Shown here: one piece after another, positions 15,388-23,744 of the stretch
Numbering within the stretch: the first letter of the stretch is position 1
Layout of the letters: every line of letters begins with the position of its first letter
Assembly: GCA_021734405.1 (NCBI GenBank)
Contig: JAIPJA010000008.1
Coordinates: forward strand, 1 to 32,832
DNA: 32,832 nucleotides
DNA from: Minisyncoccota bacterium
Lineage (GTDB): Bacteria > Patescibacteriota > Patescibacteriia > Patescibacteriales > UBA12465
Reading direction: 5' to 3'
The notes under the pieces: generated by a model
What the model saw: the letters and a program-made list of their open reading frames with translations, nothing else
Database searches by the model: none
What the model was told of the DNA's origin: nothing
Position numbers and translations under genes: made by a program

Positions 15388-16611
15388 CTACACTTTACCT
15401 CTAAACCTAGCTGCCTTCAAAATTCTGTCTATAGCTATTACATAAGCAGCTTCCCTTAAAGTAATTTTTCTGTCTTGAGATTCCTTATAAACCTTAGCCC
15501 AACCTAGTTTCATTTTTTTCTCTAATAATTTAACTAAATATTCTGGATCTAAAATATTACCAGTACGATTTTGAGCCCATTCAAAGTAACTCACCACCAC
15601 ACCGCCAGCATTAGCTAGTATATCTGGAATAACAACAATATTTTTATCAGCTAAAATTTTATCACCTTCATTGCTAACTGGACCATTAGCTAACTCTAAA
15701 ATATATTTAGCTTTTACCTGCAAAGCATTGCTTTCTGTAATTTGATTTTCTAAAGCAGCTAAGGCTAAAAAGTCCACTGACAGATTTAAAAGTTCTTGAT
15801 TGCTAATTTTATCTGCCTCTTTATAATCTATTACAGACCCCTTATTAGCTTTTAGCTCTAGTAGCTTATCGATATCTAAACCAGCTTCATTGTAAATAGC
15901 TCCTTGGCTATCACTTACTGCTACTACTTTGTAACCATCACTGTTTAACATTTTAGCTAAATAAGAACCAGCATTACCAAAGCCTTGAATAGCAAAAACC
16001 GGTTTCTCGTTTTCTCCTTCCATGTCTCGTATAGCTTCTTTAGCTACAATATAAGCACCTCTGGCAGTGGCGTCTTGTCTTAATTCTATTCCTCCTAATT
16101 CTAAAGGCTTACCAGTAATCATACCTGGCTCATGTTTTTCTGTTTGTTTTTCAAACTCATCTAACATCCAAGCCATAATTTGACTATTAGTATAGACATC
16201 TGGAGCAGGAATATCTTTATCTTGTCCTAAATACTTATAGAAATTAACTATATATTGGCGACTAAGTTCTTCTTTTTCTGCTTCACTTAATTGTTTAGGG
16301 TCAACTTTAACACCACCCTTAGCTCCTCCATAAGGAATGTCAGCTAAAGAATTTTTAATACTCATCCAAAAAGCCAGAGAAGAAACTTCATCTTCACTAA
16401 CTTCTGGATGAAAACGAATCCCTCCTTTGCCTGGGCCTAAATCTCTGTTAAAAATAATTCTCCAAGCAGGATATTCTTTGCCAGAAACATTTAATGTGGC
16501 TGTTTTAATTTGTGCAGGTTTGCTTAAATAGTCCAATTCACTATCACTAAAGCCCATCACCTCTTGAGCTTTTTTAAGCCTACTGAGATTATCCTGAAAA
16601 ATACTAGACAT
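15388..16611 (-). CDS. Glutamate dehydrogenase (Glu/Leu/Phe/Val dehydrogenase family)
   Basis: A 407-aa protein for reversible oxidative deamination of glutamate to 2-oxoglutarate and ammonia. Visible are the substrate domain motifs PGKGGIRFHPEVS and IPYGGAKGGVKVDP (with the catalytic Lys), PAPDVYTNSQIMAWMLDEF, the NAD(P)-domain loop IQGFGNAGSYLA, and NAGGVVVSYFEWAQN near the end. Leucine or related dehydrogenases share some motifs, but length and motif set favour glutamate. It lies 75 nt downstream of trxA, with a terminator at the end of trxA, so expression may be partly independent. Confidence 0.92.
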   Translation of the reverse strand: MSSIFQDNLSRLKKAQEVMGFSDSELDYLSKPAQIKTATLNVSGKEYPAWRIIFNRDLGPGKGGIRFHPEVSEDEVSSLAFWMSIKNSLADIPYGGAKGGVKVDPKQLSEAEKEELSRQYIVNFYKYLGQDKDIPAPDVYTNSQIMAWMLDEFEKQTEKHEPGMITGKPLELGGIELRQDATARGAYIVAKEAIRDMEGENEKPVFAIQGFGNAGSYLAKMLNSDGYKVVAVSDSQGAIYNEAGLDIDKLLELKANKGSVIDYKEADKISNQELLNLSVDFLALAALENQITESNALQVKAKYILELANGPVSNEGDKILADKNIVVIPDILANAGGVVVSYFEWAQNRTGNILDPEYLVKLLEKKMKLGWAKVYKESQDRKITLREAAYVIAIDRILKAARFRGKV

Positions 16612-16669
16612 ATACTTTATTATTATTTAATTTTAATTAAAATCTATTTTTCACTTTAAAGAAATAAAG

Positions 16670-16697
16670 AAAAAAGCTTTAAAAATTTAAAGCTTTT
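16670..16697 (-). terminator. Terminator overlapping the trxA stop codon
   Basis: A 12-bp A/T-rich inverted repeat (AAAAGCTTTAAA/TTTAAAGCTTTT) with a T6 run on the minus strand. It begins inside the last codons of thioredoxin and would reduce read-through into the dehydrogenase gene. Confidence 0.65.
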
Positions 16698-17016
16698 CTT
16701 CTATTTCTTGTTTTAAAGAGTCCTTATCTCTTAAACCAATAAAGTTAGCTATCACTTCACCATTTTTGAATAATTTCATGTTAGGAATGCTTTGAATTTG
16801 ATATTTAATAGCCAACTCTTGATTCTCAGGCTCTTCAGTGTTTAATTTAGCGATTTTTACCTTGCCTTCCATATCCTTAGCTACTTCATCTAAAATAGGA
16901 GACATCATTTTACAAGGCATGCACCAAGGTGCCCAAAAATCTACTAATACTGGTAAGTCTGAGTTTATAACCTCAGAATCAAAATTGTCTTTGTTTAAGT
17001 CTATTGCTTTTGACAT
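16687..17016 (-). CDS. trxA: Thioredoxin
   Basis: A 109-aa cytoplasmic disulfide reductase. The active site is WCMPC (residues 31-35), with Met in place of the almost universal Gly of WCGPC, a change that usually alters redox potential. The rest is standard (VLVDFWAPW, PILDEVAKDM, cis-proline SIPNMKLFKNGE). It follows a CstR-like repressor gene by 65 nt with no promoter seen between, so it is probably in the same regulated unit. No thioredoxin reductase is in the window. Confidence 0.94.
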   Translation of the reverse strand: MSKAIDLNKDNFDSEVINSDLPVLVDFWAPWCMPCKMMSPILDEVAKDMEGKVKIAKLNTEEPENQELAIKYQIQSIPNMKLFKNGEVIANFIGLRDKDSLKQEIEEKL

Positions 17017-17081
17017 ATTAATATTATTTTTTTAGTAGCCTCTACTTTAGAGCCTTACTAAAAAATATTTTAATTTTTATA

Positions 17082-17327
17082 TTATTTTGCAATCTCACTA
17101 ACTAACTTTTTTAAAAGCTCTTTATCTTTTTTAGCAGAGCTATTTAAACAAGTTTGTAAGTTTTGTTGTAGATATAAATCTAGAAGTGAAGCAGAGGCTG
17201 ATTTAACCGCTTTCAACTGTATTAAAGTTTTAGAGCAGTCAAAGTCCTTATCTGCTAAAAGTTTTTTTATGCCTCTTAATTGGCCAATTATATTATTTAT
17301 TCTATTGTCTAATGTCTTTTCTGCCAT
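17082..17327 (-). CDS. CsoR-family repressor, CstR-like by cysteine pattern
   Basis: An 81-aa helical DNA-binding protein of the metal-sensitive/persulfide-sensing CsoR (DUF156) family. The N-terminal NRINNIIGQLRGIKKLL is the family DNA-contacting helix. Copper-sensing CsoR uses Cys-His-Cys. Here the positions read Cys31, Asn56, Cys60, so the His ligand is missing, while both cysteines match the Cys31/Cys60 pair of the persulfide sensor CstR. A palindrome of family type covers its own start site, implying autoregulation. Thioredoxin follows, which fits a thiol or sulfur stress response better than copper. The inducer is inferred. Confidence 0.85.
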   Translation of the reverse strand: MAEKTLDNRINNIIGQLRGIKKLLADKDFDCSKTLIQLKAVKSASASLLDLYLQQNLQTCLNSSAKKDKELLKKLVSEIAK

Positions 17328-17350
17328 AGTTTAAAGCATAAAATATTATA

Positions 17351-17365
17351 CACCCCTAGAGGGTG
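17351..17365. promoter_or_regulatory. Operator-like palindrome CACCCCTAGAGGGTG
   Basis: The half-sites CACCC and GGGTG are separated by 5 nt, resembling the C-tract/G-tract operators of CsoR-family repressors. It starts 5 nt after the -10 element and covers the predicted transcription start of the repressor gene, a position suited to blocking polymerase. Confidence 0.75.
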
Positions 17366-17370
17366 CTATT

Positions 17371-17398
17371 ATTATATCACAATAAAGAAAGGTGTCAA
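17371..17398 (-). promoter_or_regulatory. Promoter of the repressor-trxA unit
   Basis: A perfect TTGACA (17398-17393) and a perfect TATAAT (17376-17371) have a 16-nt spacer on the minus strand. Strong intrinsic activity is expected, held down by the adjoining operator. Confidence 0.85.
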
Positions 17399-17461
17399 GC
17401 CTTTTCTTGTTTTCTATTTATTAAAATAAAAAACTAATCGTATTTTAATATATTCTAAAAT

Positions 17462-18151
17462 TTAAAAATTTTTCTTTACCCAAACATACAAACTACCCTT
17501 GCCTTTTTTGCTAGACACAACTTCTAGACCAGCTCTCCTTATTTCCTTCTTTAATCCTTTCAAAGTAAAAGCGTGATAATACCTGAGACTTTCTTTTCCG
17601 CCTTTCCAATAAAAAAGCAAGTCTCTTGTATCTAAACCTTTTAAAAAGTTAAAATATGACTTTATTATCTGCCCTCTAAATTTCTTCCAGGCCCACATAT
17701 TCCAAACTGTTACAAGCATTTCTCCTTTATCGTTTAACTTGTCTTTCATTGATTTCAAGCTCTTTATTCTTAACTCTTTAGAGGGAATATGGTGAAGCAT
17801 GGCTATGGAAAAAATAAAATCAAAGTTAGTTTCTTTGATTTTTTCTAGCTCTAAAACGCTAAGTTCTAAAAAGTTAGTATTTTTTCTATCTTTATATCTT
17901 TCTTTAGCTATTTTTAAAAGCTCCTGGCTATTATCTATTCCTAAATAAATTGCTTCCTTGTCTATTTCTTCTACTAATCTGCCATTACCGCAACCCACAT
18001 CTAAAATCCTGTCATAAGCTTTAACTTTTTTAGCTTGGAAAATAACTTCTGGCCATAATTTTTTATCACGACTAACAGAAAAGTTAGAAGCAATTTCATT
18101 ATAATTATCTTCTACTATTTGTAAAAGCTTATTGGCTTTAGTTTCTTTCAT
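17462..18151 (-). CDS. Trm9/ALKBH8-like SAM-dependent methyltransferase
   Basis: A 229-aa class I methyltransferase. The SAM motif is ILDVGCGNGRLVEE, with GIDNSQELLKIAK and FDFIFSIAMLHHI following. The C-terminal RYYHAFTLKGLKKEIRRAGLE strongly resembles the RYYHxF...GEL segment of Trm9/ALKBH8 enzymes, which methylate the carboxymethyl group of wobble uridine 34 in tRNA. An Elp3 gene, whose product makes that carboxymethyl precursor, lies 4 kb away. It is the last gene of the glyA-folD-recQ unit, 14 nt after recQ. Methylation of another substrate remains possible. Confidence 0.7.
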   Translation of the reverse strand: MKETKANKLLQIVEDNYNEIASNFSVSRDKKLWPEVIFQAKKVKAYDRILDVGCGNGRLVEEIDKEAIYLGIDNSQELLKIAKERYKDRKNTNFLELSVLELEKIKETNFDFIFSIAMLHHIPSKELRIKSLKSMKDKLNDKGEMLVTVWNMWAWKKFRGQIIKSYFNFLKGLDTRDLLFYWKGGKESLRYYHAFTLKGLKKEIRRAGLEVVSSKKGKGSLYVWVKKNF

Positions 18152-18165
18152 AATAAACTCTATAT

Positions 18166-19941
18166 TTATATATCTATTAAATATGATCTTTCCTGGCTTT
18201 TCTTTACATCTTTTTCACTAACACTTCTTCTTTTTAAACAGTTATCACATTTACCACAAACACTTGGGTTTTTTTCACCAAAATATTCTAATATATATTT
18301 TTGCCTACAAGCATATTCATAAACATAGCCCTCCATTTTATCTAGCTTTTCATAAGCAGCTTCTAATTTTTCTTTTAAAACCGAAAAATCAATAGATAAA
18401 TTCTTACCAGGATCAATAACTTCAACTTCAGTCCCCCTAAACGGTGGCTTATACTCCACCAAATCTTTTTCTTGCAAATTTTTAACCAACCTAGTTATGG
18501 AATCTTTTTTAACTTCTAAAATTTGAGCAGTTTCTTCAGGGTTAAAATACCAACCCTCTTTTAGTTCTTTAGAAAATCTTTCTTCTAGTTTTTCTAAAAT
18601 TTCTTTTTGTTTCTTAGCTCTAGAACTTAATGATTCCTTTACCTCCCCCCAAGAACTTTTAATTTTCAAAAAGGCTTGGCTTTGTCTGTCCTGACTTCTT
18701 CTAATATATCCTTCTCGCTCTAAAAGCTTTAAACCAGTACCAATAGCCATTTCCGGTACTTGTTCAGACAGTCTTAGAGATAAATCGCCGTAGGTAAACA
18801 TAACTTTATTACCAGTAAAATTTTCTTCCTGACTAAGATAATCTAAAAGAGCATCATAAATTTCTACAATTACATCTGGAGAAGGATTATCGCCTTTTAT
18901 GAAAAATTCTCGTAAAAACCTATCTTTAGGAGAATAGAAAAGAATACAAAAACTTTTGACTCCATCTCTACCAGCTCGACCAGCTTCTTGATAATAGGCC
19001 TCTATGGTTCCAGGTATATCATGATGAATAACATAGCGAACATCTTTCTTGTCTATTCCTAAGCCAAAAGCATTAGTAGCTACCACCACCTGTATTTTGT
19101 TATTTATAAACCCATCTTGCACCCAGTTGCGACTTTCATTGTCCATGCCTGCATGATAAGTAGCGGCCTCAATACCTTCTTCTAAAAGTCTTTCCACCAC
19201 TTCCTCTGCTTTAGCTCTAGTGCCAACATAAACAATACCAGAACCCTCAGAAAAACTTTTAACTGAATCAACTATTAAGTCTACTTTTTGAAAATCATGA
19301 GCTTCCACTGCGGCCAAGTGTAGGTTAGGTCTAGAAAAACCACTAACTACTAAACTATAGTCATCACCTAAATTAAGTTGTTTAGCAATATCATCTCTTA
19401 CCTCTAAAGTCGCTGTAGCAGTTAAAGCAGCTATTAAAGGATTGCCTAATGACTTGACCACTTCTTTAAGTCTTAAATAACTAGGGCGAAAGTCATGCCC
19501 CCACTGACTAATACAATGGGCTTCATCAATAGCGAATAAAGATATTTTTAAGTCTTTTAGGGCGCTTATAAAGCTCTGGTTGTAGAAACGCTCTGGAGCT
19601 ACATATATTAACTTATATTTACTTTTCTTTATACCCTCTAAACGATTTTGCGTTTCTATTAAAGACAAAGAAGAGTTTATATAAGTAGCTGGAATATTTT
19701 TTTTATTTAAAGCATCAACCTGATCTTTCATTAAAGCTATAAGTGGAGAAACGACAATAGCTACTCCTGGTAAAGCCAAAGCTACAAATTGATAAATTAA
19801 AGACTTGCCACCGCCAGTGGGCAAAATGGCAATAGTATTTTTTCCAGCTAAAAGACTTTCAATGGCTTGTAATTGTCCAACTCTAAAATCTTTAAAACCG
19901 AAGTGCTGATGTAGCAATTCTTGTAAGTTAAGTTTAGTCAT
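18166..19941 (-). CDS. recQ: RecQ-family ATP-dependent DNA helicase
   Basis: A 591-aa 3'-5' DNA helicase for recombination and fork repair. It contains Walker A LPTGGGKSLIYQ, the DEAH box IDEAHCISQWGHDFRPSY, TATATLEVRDDI, and the C-terminal helicase motif ATNAFGLGIDKKDVRYVIHHD...YYQEAGRAGRDG. Winged-helix sequence then follows, and the zinc cluster (CRQKYILEYFGE ... CGKCDNCL) sits near the very end, after the winged-helix-like region. No HRDC domain is present. This order differs from E. coli RecQ, where zinc precedes winged helix and HRDC. It lies 2 nt after folD. Confidence 0.93.
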   Translation of the reverse strand: MTKLNLQELLHQHFGFKDFRVGQLQAIESLLAGKNTIAILPTGGGKSLIYQFVALALPGVAIVVSPLIALMKDQVDALNKKNIPATYINSSLSLIETQNRLEGIKKSKYKLIYVAPERFYNQSFISALKDLKISLFAIDEAHCISQWGHDFRPSYLRLKEVVKSLGNPLIAALTATATLEVRDDIAKQLNLGDDYSLVVSGFSRPNLHLAAVEAHDFQKVDLIVDSVKSFSEGSGIVYVGTRAKAEEVVERLLEEGIEAATYHAGMDNESRNWVQDGFINNKIQVVVATNAFGLGIDKKDVRYVIHHDIPGTIEAYYQEAGRAGRDGVKSFCILFYSPKDRFLREFFIKGDNPSPDVIVEIYDALLDYLSQEENFTGNKVMFTYGDLSLRLSEQVPEMAIGTGLKLLEREGYIRRSQDRQSQAFLKIKSSWGEVKESLSSRAKKQKEILEKLEERFSKELKEGWYFNPEETAQILEVKKDSITRLVKNLQEKDLVEYKPPFRGTEVEVIDPGKNLSIDFSVLKEKLEAAYEKLDKMEGYVYEYACRQKYILEYFGEKNPSVCGKCDNCLKRRSVSEKDVKKSQERSYLIDI

Positions 19942-19943
19942 GA

Positions 19944-20786
19944 TTATTTTTGTCTATGATTTTTAAAAGCTTGCAGGGTGTTTTTAAATAGCATAGCAAT
20001 AGTCATTGGTCCTATGCCACCAGGAACTGGAGTTATATATGAGACAATATTTTTTAAATCCTCAAAATTAGCATCTCCAACAACCTTGCCGTCTAATTTA
20101 GAAATGCCAACATCAATAACCACCGCTTTTGGTTTTACCAAACTACTATCTAAATATTTGGGCACACCTAAAGCTGTTATAATTACATCTGCTTGTAAAA
20201 TATTTTTCTTTTTATTTTCCACTTCTTTTTTTTGAACCAAAACAACCTCTCCTTTTCTGTTAGCTATAAGCTTAGCTAAGCTTTTGCCAAAAATAGAAGA
20301 ATTATGAATTATAGCAACTTTCTTTCCTTCTATGTTAAACTTAATCTCTTGAAGAACTTTTAAAACTGAAGCAAAGACCGGGGATAAAAAAACTTCCTCA
20401 CTGTCAATTCTTTCTAAACTTTTTTTATGGAATCCGTCCACATCTTTCTTGTAACTAATAGTATTTACTATCTTGTCAGCATCTAAATGTTTAGGTAAAG
20501 GTAATTGTACTAAAATACCATCAATAATGTCATCTTGATTTAAAAAATTAATCACCTCTAAAAGCTCGCTTTCTTTAATATTTTCTTCTAGGTGATAAAA
20601 ATGAGTATCTATACCAACACCTTTAGCTTGTTTGCACTTTAAATTAACATAAAGCTTAGAATCCTCTCTATCTCCAACTAAAACAATAGCCAGGTTTGGT
20701 CTCTGGCCCTTAAATGAATATATTTCTTTAGCTATTTTATCTTTAATACTCTCAGCAATCTTTTTGCCATCAATAATTTGTACCAT
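19944..20786 (-). CDS. folD: Methylenetetrahydrofolate dehydrogenase/cyclohydrolase FolD
   Basis: A 280-aa bifunctional enzyme that interconverts methylene-, methenyl- and 10-formyl-tetrahydrofolate. The active-site region YVNLKCKQAKGVGI has the Tyr and Lys of the family. DGILVQLPLPKHLD, KDVDGFHKKSLERI and PVPGGIGPMTIAMLFKNT are diagnostic. The NADP loop reads SSIFGKSLAKL, with Ser where Pro is usual (GKP). It is 3 nt after glyA, which supplies methylene-tetrahydrofolate, so the two form a one-carbon pair. Confidence 0.96.
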   Translation of the reverse strand: MVQIIDGKKIAESIKDKIAKEIYSFKGQRPNLAIVLVGDREDSKLYVNLKCKQAKGVGIDTHFYHLEENIKESELLEVINFLNQDDIIDGILVQLPLPKHLDADKIVNTISYKKDVDGFHKKSLERIDSEEVFLSPVFASVLKVLQEIKFNIEGKKVAIIHNSSIFGKSLAKLIANRKGEVVLVQKKEVENKKKNILQADVIITALGVPKYLDSSLVKPKAVVIDVGISKLDGKVVGDANFEDLKNIVSYITPVPGGIGPMTIAMLFKNTLQAFKNHRQK

Positions 20787-20789
20787 AAC

Positions 20790-22028
20790 TTAATAATTTA
20801 AAGGAAATTTTTTGCATAAATCAGCTACTCTTTTCTTAGCTGTTTCTAAAACTGCTAAGTCTTCTGTATTTTTTAAAGTTAAGTCAATAATCTTTACAAT
20901 TTCTTTTACCTCCCCTTCTTTCATGCCTCTAGTAGTTATAGCTGGAGTACCAATTCTCAGTCCTGAAGGGTTGTAGGGCGGACGAGGATCATTGGGTATA
21001 GTGGAGCGAGAAACTGAAATTCCAATTGACTCTAAGCTTTTTTCAGCTTCTTTTCCCCCTATATCAAGACTACTTAAATCTAAAACGAACATATGATTAT
21101 CAGTGCCAGCAGATACTATATTGTATCCCAAATCTAAAAATTCTTGAGCCATAAAGCTAGCGTTTTTCATTACTTGTTCAGTGTATAAAACGAACTCTTC
21201 TGTCATAGCTTCTTTAAAGGCCACTGCTTTAGCTGCGGTCATATTATCATGAGGACCTCCTTGCATACCAGGAAAAACTGAACGATCAATATCTTTAGCA
21301 AACTTCTCTTTACATAAAATAATCGCTCCTCTTGGACCTCGAAGGGTTTTATGGGTAGTAGTGGAGACAACATCACAAATAGGTACGGGATTTTCTATTT
21401 TTTTAGCAGCTATAAGCCCAGCAATATGAGAAATATCAGCAAATAGAATTGCTCCTATTTCATCAGCAACTTCTCTAAACTTTTGCCAATTTAAGTTTCT
21501 AGAATAAGCACTAAAGCCAGCTACAATCATTTTTGGTTTTTCTTCCATTGCCTGTTTTTTTAAGGCTTCCATATCTATATAACCATCAGCGCCTACGCCA
21601 TAGTGAACAAAATTATATAATTTGCCAGAAAAATTAACACTATGACCATGAGTTAAATGACCACCATGATCAAGCCTGAAAGCTAATACTTTATCACCTG
21701 GCTCTAAAAAAGCATTATACACAGCAAAATTAGCTGGAGAACCTGATAAAGACTGGACATTTACATGTTCAGCTTGAAAAAGTTCTTTAGCTCTAGAAAT
21801 AGCTAGGTCTTCCACTTCATCAATTATCTTATTACCACCATAATATCTTTTACCGCTATAACCTTCACTATATTTGTTAGCTAAAGGTGAAGCTAAAGCT
21901 TCTAAAACAGCTGAAGATACATAATTTTCTGAAGCAATTAACTCTAATTCATCCTCTTGTCTTTTAGTTTCTTTAGAAATTATATCTAAAACTTCACTGT
22001 CTATTTTTTGTAAATTATTATAATTCAT
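20790..22028 (-). CDS. glyA: Serine hydroxymethyltransferase
   Basis: A 412-aa PLP enzyme that converts serine and tetrahydrofolate to glycine and methylene-tetrahydrofolate. The cofactor lysine is in VVSTTTHKTLRGPRGA. The N-terminal ELIASENYVS, the SGSPANFAVY loop and the C-terminal GLRIGTPAITTRGM are all present. It heads the glyA-folD-recQ-methyltransferase unit. Its promoter's -10 element ends 8 nt before the ATG, so its mRNA is probably leaderless or nearly so, and no SD could fit. Confidence 0.97.
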   Translation of the reverse strand: MNYNNLQKIDSEVLDIISKETKRQEDELELIASENYVSSAVLEALASPLANKYSEGYSGKRYYGGNKIIDEVEDLAISRAKELFQAEHVNVQSLSGSPANFAVYNAFLEPGDKVLAFRLDHGGHLTHGHSVNFSGKLYNFVHYGVGADGYIDMEALKKQAMEEKPKMIVAGFSAYSRNLNWQKFREVADEIGAILFADISHIAGLIAAKKIENPVPICDVVSTTTHKTLRGPRGAIILCKEKFAKDIDRSVFPGMQGGPHDNMTAAKAVAFKEAMTEEFVLYTEQVMKNASFMAQEFLDLGYNIVSAGTDNHMFVLDLSSLDIGGKEAEKSLESIGISVSRSTIPNDPRPPYNPSGLRIGTPAITTRGMKEGEVKEIVKIIDLTLKNTEDLAVLETAKKRVADLCKKFPLNY

Positions 22029-22036
22029 ATAGATAT

Positions 22037-22065
22037 ATCTTAAGCCAGGAAACAGCTTTTGTCAA
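22037..22065 (-). promoter_or_regulatory. glyA promoter, predicted to give a near-leaderless mRNA
   Basis: A perfect TTGACA (22065-22060) lies 17 nt from TAAGAT (22042-22037) on the minus strand. The ATG begins only 8 nt after the -10, so the start point falls 0-2 nt before the start codon. Confidence 0.75.
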
Positions 22066-22114
22066 AACAAGGATATTAATCCTTTAATTATTTTCTTAAT
22101 ATTCTCAGGTATTT

Positions 22115-22151
22115 AAAAGTTCCTAGTTCCTAGCATGCTAGGAACTTTTTT
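22115..22151. terminator. Terminator with alternative stems after elp3
   Basis: A perfect 22-nt palindrome (22125-22146, centre GCATGC) is flanked on the left by a second copy of its first 7 bases (AGTTCCT at 22118-22124). The right arm can pair with either copy. On the minus strand it follows elp3 and ends in TTTT; on the plus strand it ends in a T7 run. Confidence 0.75.
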
Positions 22152-22175
22152 AAACGTCAAATAAAGACAACCGTT

Positions 22176-23744
22176 TTAAATATTTTTAACCATATAAGTA
22201 TCTTTCAGCTTATAACCCACTTTCCTGTAATAACCTCTAACGCCTACTCCTGAAATAACTGCTATTTGCTTAGCTTTATATTCTTTAGCTATTTTTTCTG
22301 CTTGTTTAATTAATTGTTTTCCTAGTCCTGAATGTTGAATCTTTTTTTCAGTGCCTACTGGCACCAATTGACCATAAACATGAAGCTCTCTAATTATAGC
22401 TTTAGCAATGGGGCTATTTTTATCTATTCTCAGTCTTAAAAAACCATAAAGAGCCTCCTTATCTTGATCAGTTAAACTAATAAAGTATTCTGTGCCTTCA
22501 GAGGCTTTATAGATAATAGTTTCTTCAATTAACTTTTTAGGCAAGGCCTTGTCTCTAGCTTCTCGACACCTAATACAATCACATTTTACGCCTTTTTCCT
22601 GCATAATTTGTCTCAAGTTAGTAATCTTGTTACCAGCCTCAATTGACTCTCCAGGGATATCCCTTATTAAGCGAATAATTCTAACATATTTAGGCACAAT
22701 ATTTTTACACTTTATAATTAAATCTTTAAGTTGCTTGTCGCTATATGGCTTATATTTTCCTTGCTTCCACCATCTATACAGCAAACTACCTTTAACTACT
22801 ACGGTGGGGTAAAATTTTATTTGATCTGGCTGAAAATCAGGCTTAGAAAACATTTTTTCAAACATTTTAAAATCTTTAGCTGGGCTAGAGCCTGGCAAAG
22901 CCGGCATAAAATGATAAGTTACTTTAAAACCATAATTTTTTAATATTTTAGTTGCTACTACAATTTCCTTGACTCCATGACCCCTTCTATTTAAATCTAA
23001 AATTTTATCAGAAATAGCTTGCACGCCCATCTCTACTCTAGTGCAACCCATTTCTCTCATAAGTATTAATTCTTCTTCATTTATATAGTCAGGTCTAGTC
23101 TCAAGTGTTAAACCAATAATTTGGTACTTAGTTTTTTCATTTCTTTTTTGCTCTTTCTTTAAAATAGTTTTTAAATCTTTTAAAGAAGTATTAGCCTTTA
23201 AGCTTTGATTTTTTTTCTTAAAATCATTAGCCGCTTTAAAACAATTAGCTATATACCAATACCTATACTTTAAAGGCAAAAAGCTCCAAGTGCCTCCCAT
23301 AACAATTAATTCTATCTTGTTGGGTTCATGTCCATTTATTTCTAGTGCTCTTAATCTGTCTTGAGTTTGTCTGTAGGGGTGATAATTACAGCGAATAGCT
23401 CTCATAACCGCTGGCTCATTAGAAAGATAACTAACCGGCACATCTTTTTCATTAGGACAATAAGCGCAATTTCCAGGACAAGGATAAGATTTAGTTAAAA
23501 CGGCTACTGGAGCAATACCAGAGAGAGTTCTAATGGCTCGTTTTTTTAAAATCTTTTCTAAAACTGGCTGTTTAAGGATTTCTTGATTTTTAAGTTGCTG
23601 TTTATACTCTTCTAAAATTTCTGCATTGGAAAGAATCTCTATCCCATATTTTTTGGATAAAGTTCTTTTTAAAGTATCTAAGTCTTTGATACTTTTTATT
23701 TTATTTATATGTTTTTTCAGTAGTTCTTTGGTTGCTTGGCTCAT
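22176..23744 (-). CDS. elp3: Elp3-family tRNA U34 carboxymethylation enzyme (radical SAM/GNAT)
   Basis: A 522-aa protein. The radical-SAM domain carries the Fe-S cluster cysteines in SYPCPGNCAYCPNEKD (spacing Cx3Cx2C), then ELIVMGGTWSFLP and GLTLETRPDYI. The C-terminal acetyltransferase (GNAT) domain shows RELHVYGQLVPVG and HSGLGKQLIKQAEKIA. Elp3 uses acetyl-CoA and SAM radical chemistry to place a carboxymethyl group on wobble uridine of tRNA. Stand-alone Elp3 occurs in archaea and some bacteria. No Elongator partners are present, as expected for bacteria. The Trm9-like gene nearby could act next. It has its own promoter and terminator. Confidence 0.94.
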   Translation of the reverse strand: MSQATKELLKKHINKIKSIKDLDTLKRTLSKKYGIEILSNAEILEEYKQQLKNQEILKQPVLEKILKKRAIRTLSGIAPVAVLTKSYPCPGNCAYCPNEKDVPVSYLSNEPAVMRAIRCNYHPYRQTQDRLRALEINGHEPNKIELIVMGGTWSFLPLKYRYWYIANCFKAANDFKKKNQSLKANTSLKDLKTILKKEQKRNEKTKYQIIGLTLETRPDYINEEELILMREMGCTRVEMGVQAISDKILDLNRRGHGVKEIVVATKILKNYGFKVTYHFMPALPGSSPAKDFKMFEKMFSKPDFQPDQIKFYPTVVVKGSLLYRWWKQGKYKPYSDKQLKDLIIKCKNIVPKYVRIIRLIRDIPGESIEAGNKITNLRQIMQEKGVKCDCIRCREARDKALPKKLIEETIIYKASEGTEYFISLTDQDKEALYGFLRLRIDKNSPIAKAIIRELHVYGQLVPVGTEKKIQHSGLGKQLIKQAEKIAKEYKAKQIAVISGVGVRGYYRKVGYKLKDTYMVKNI

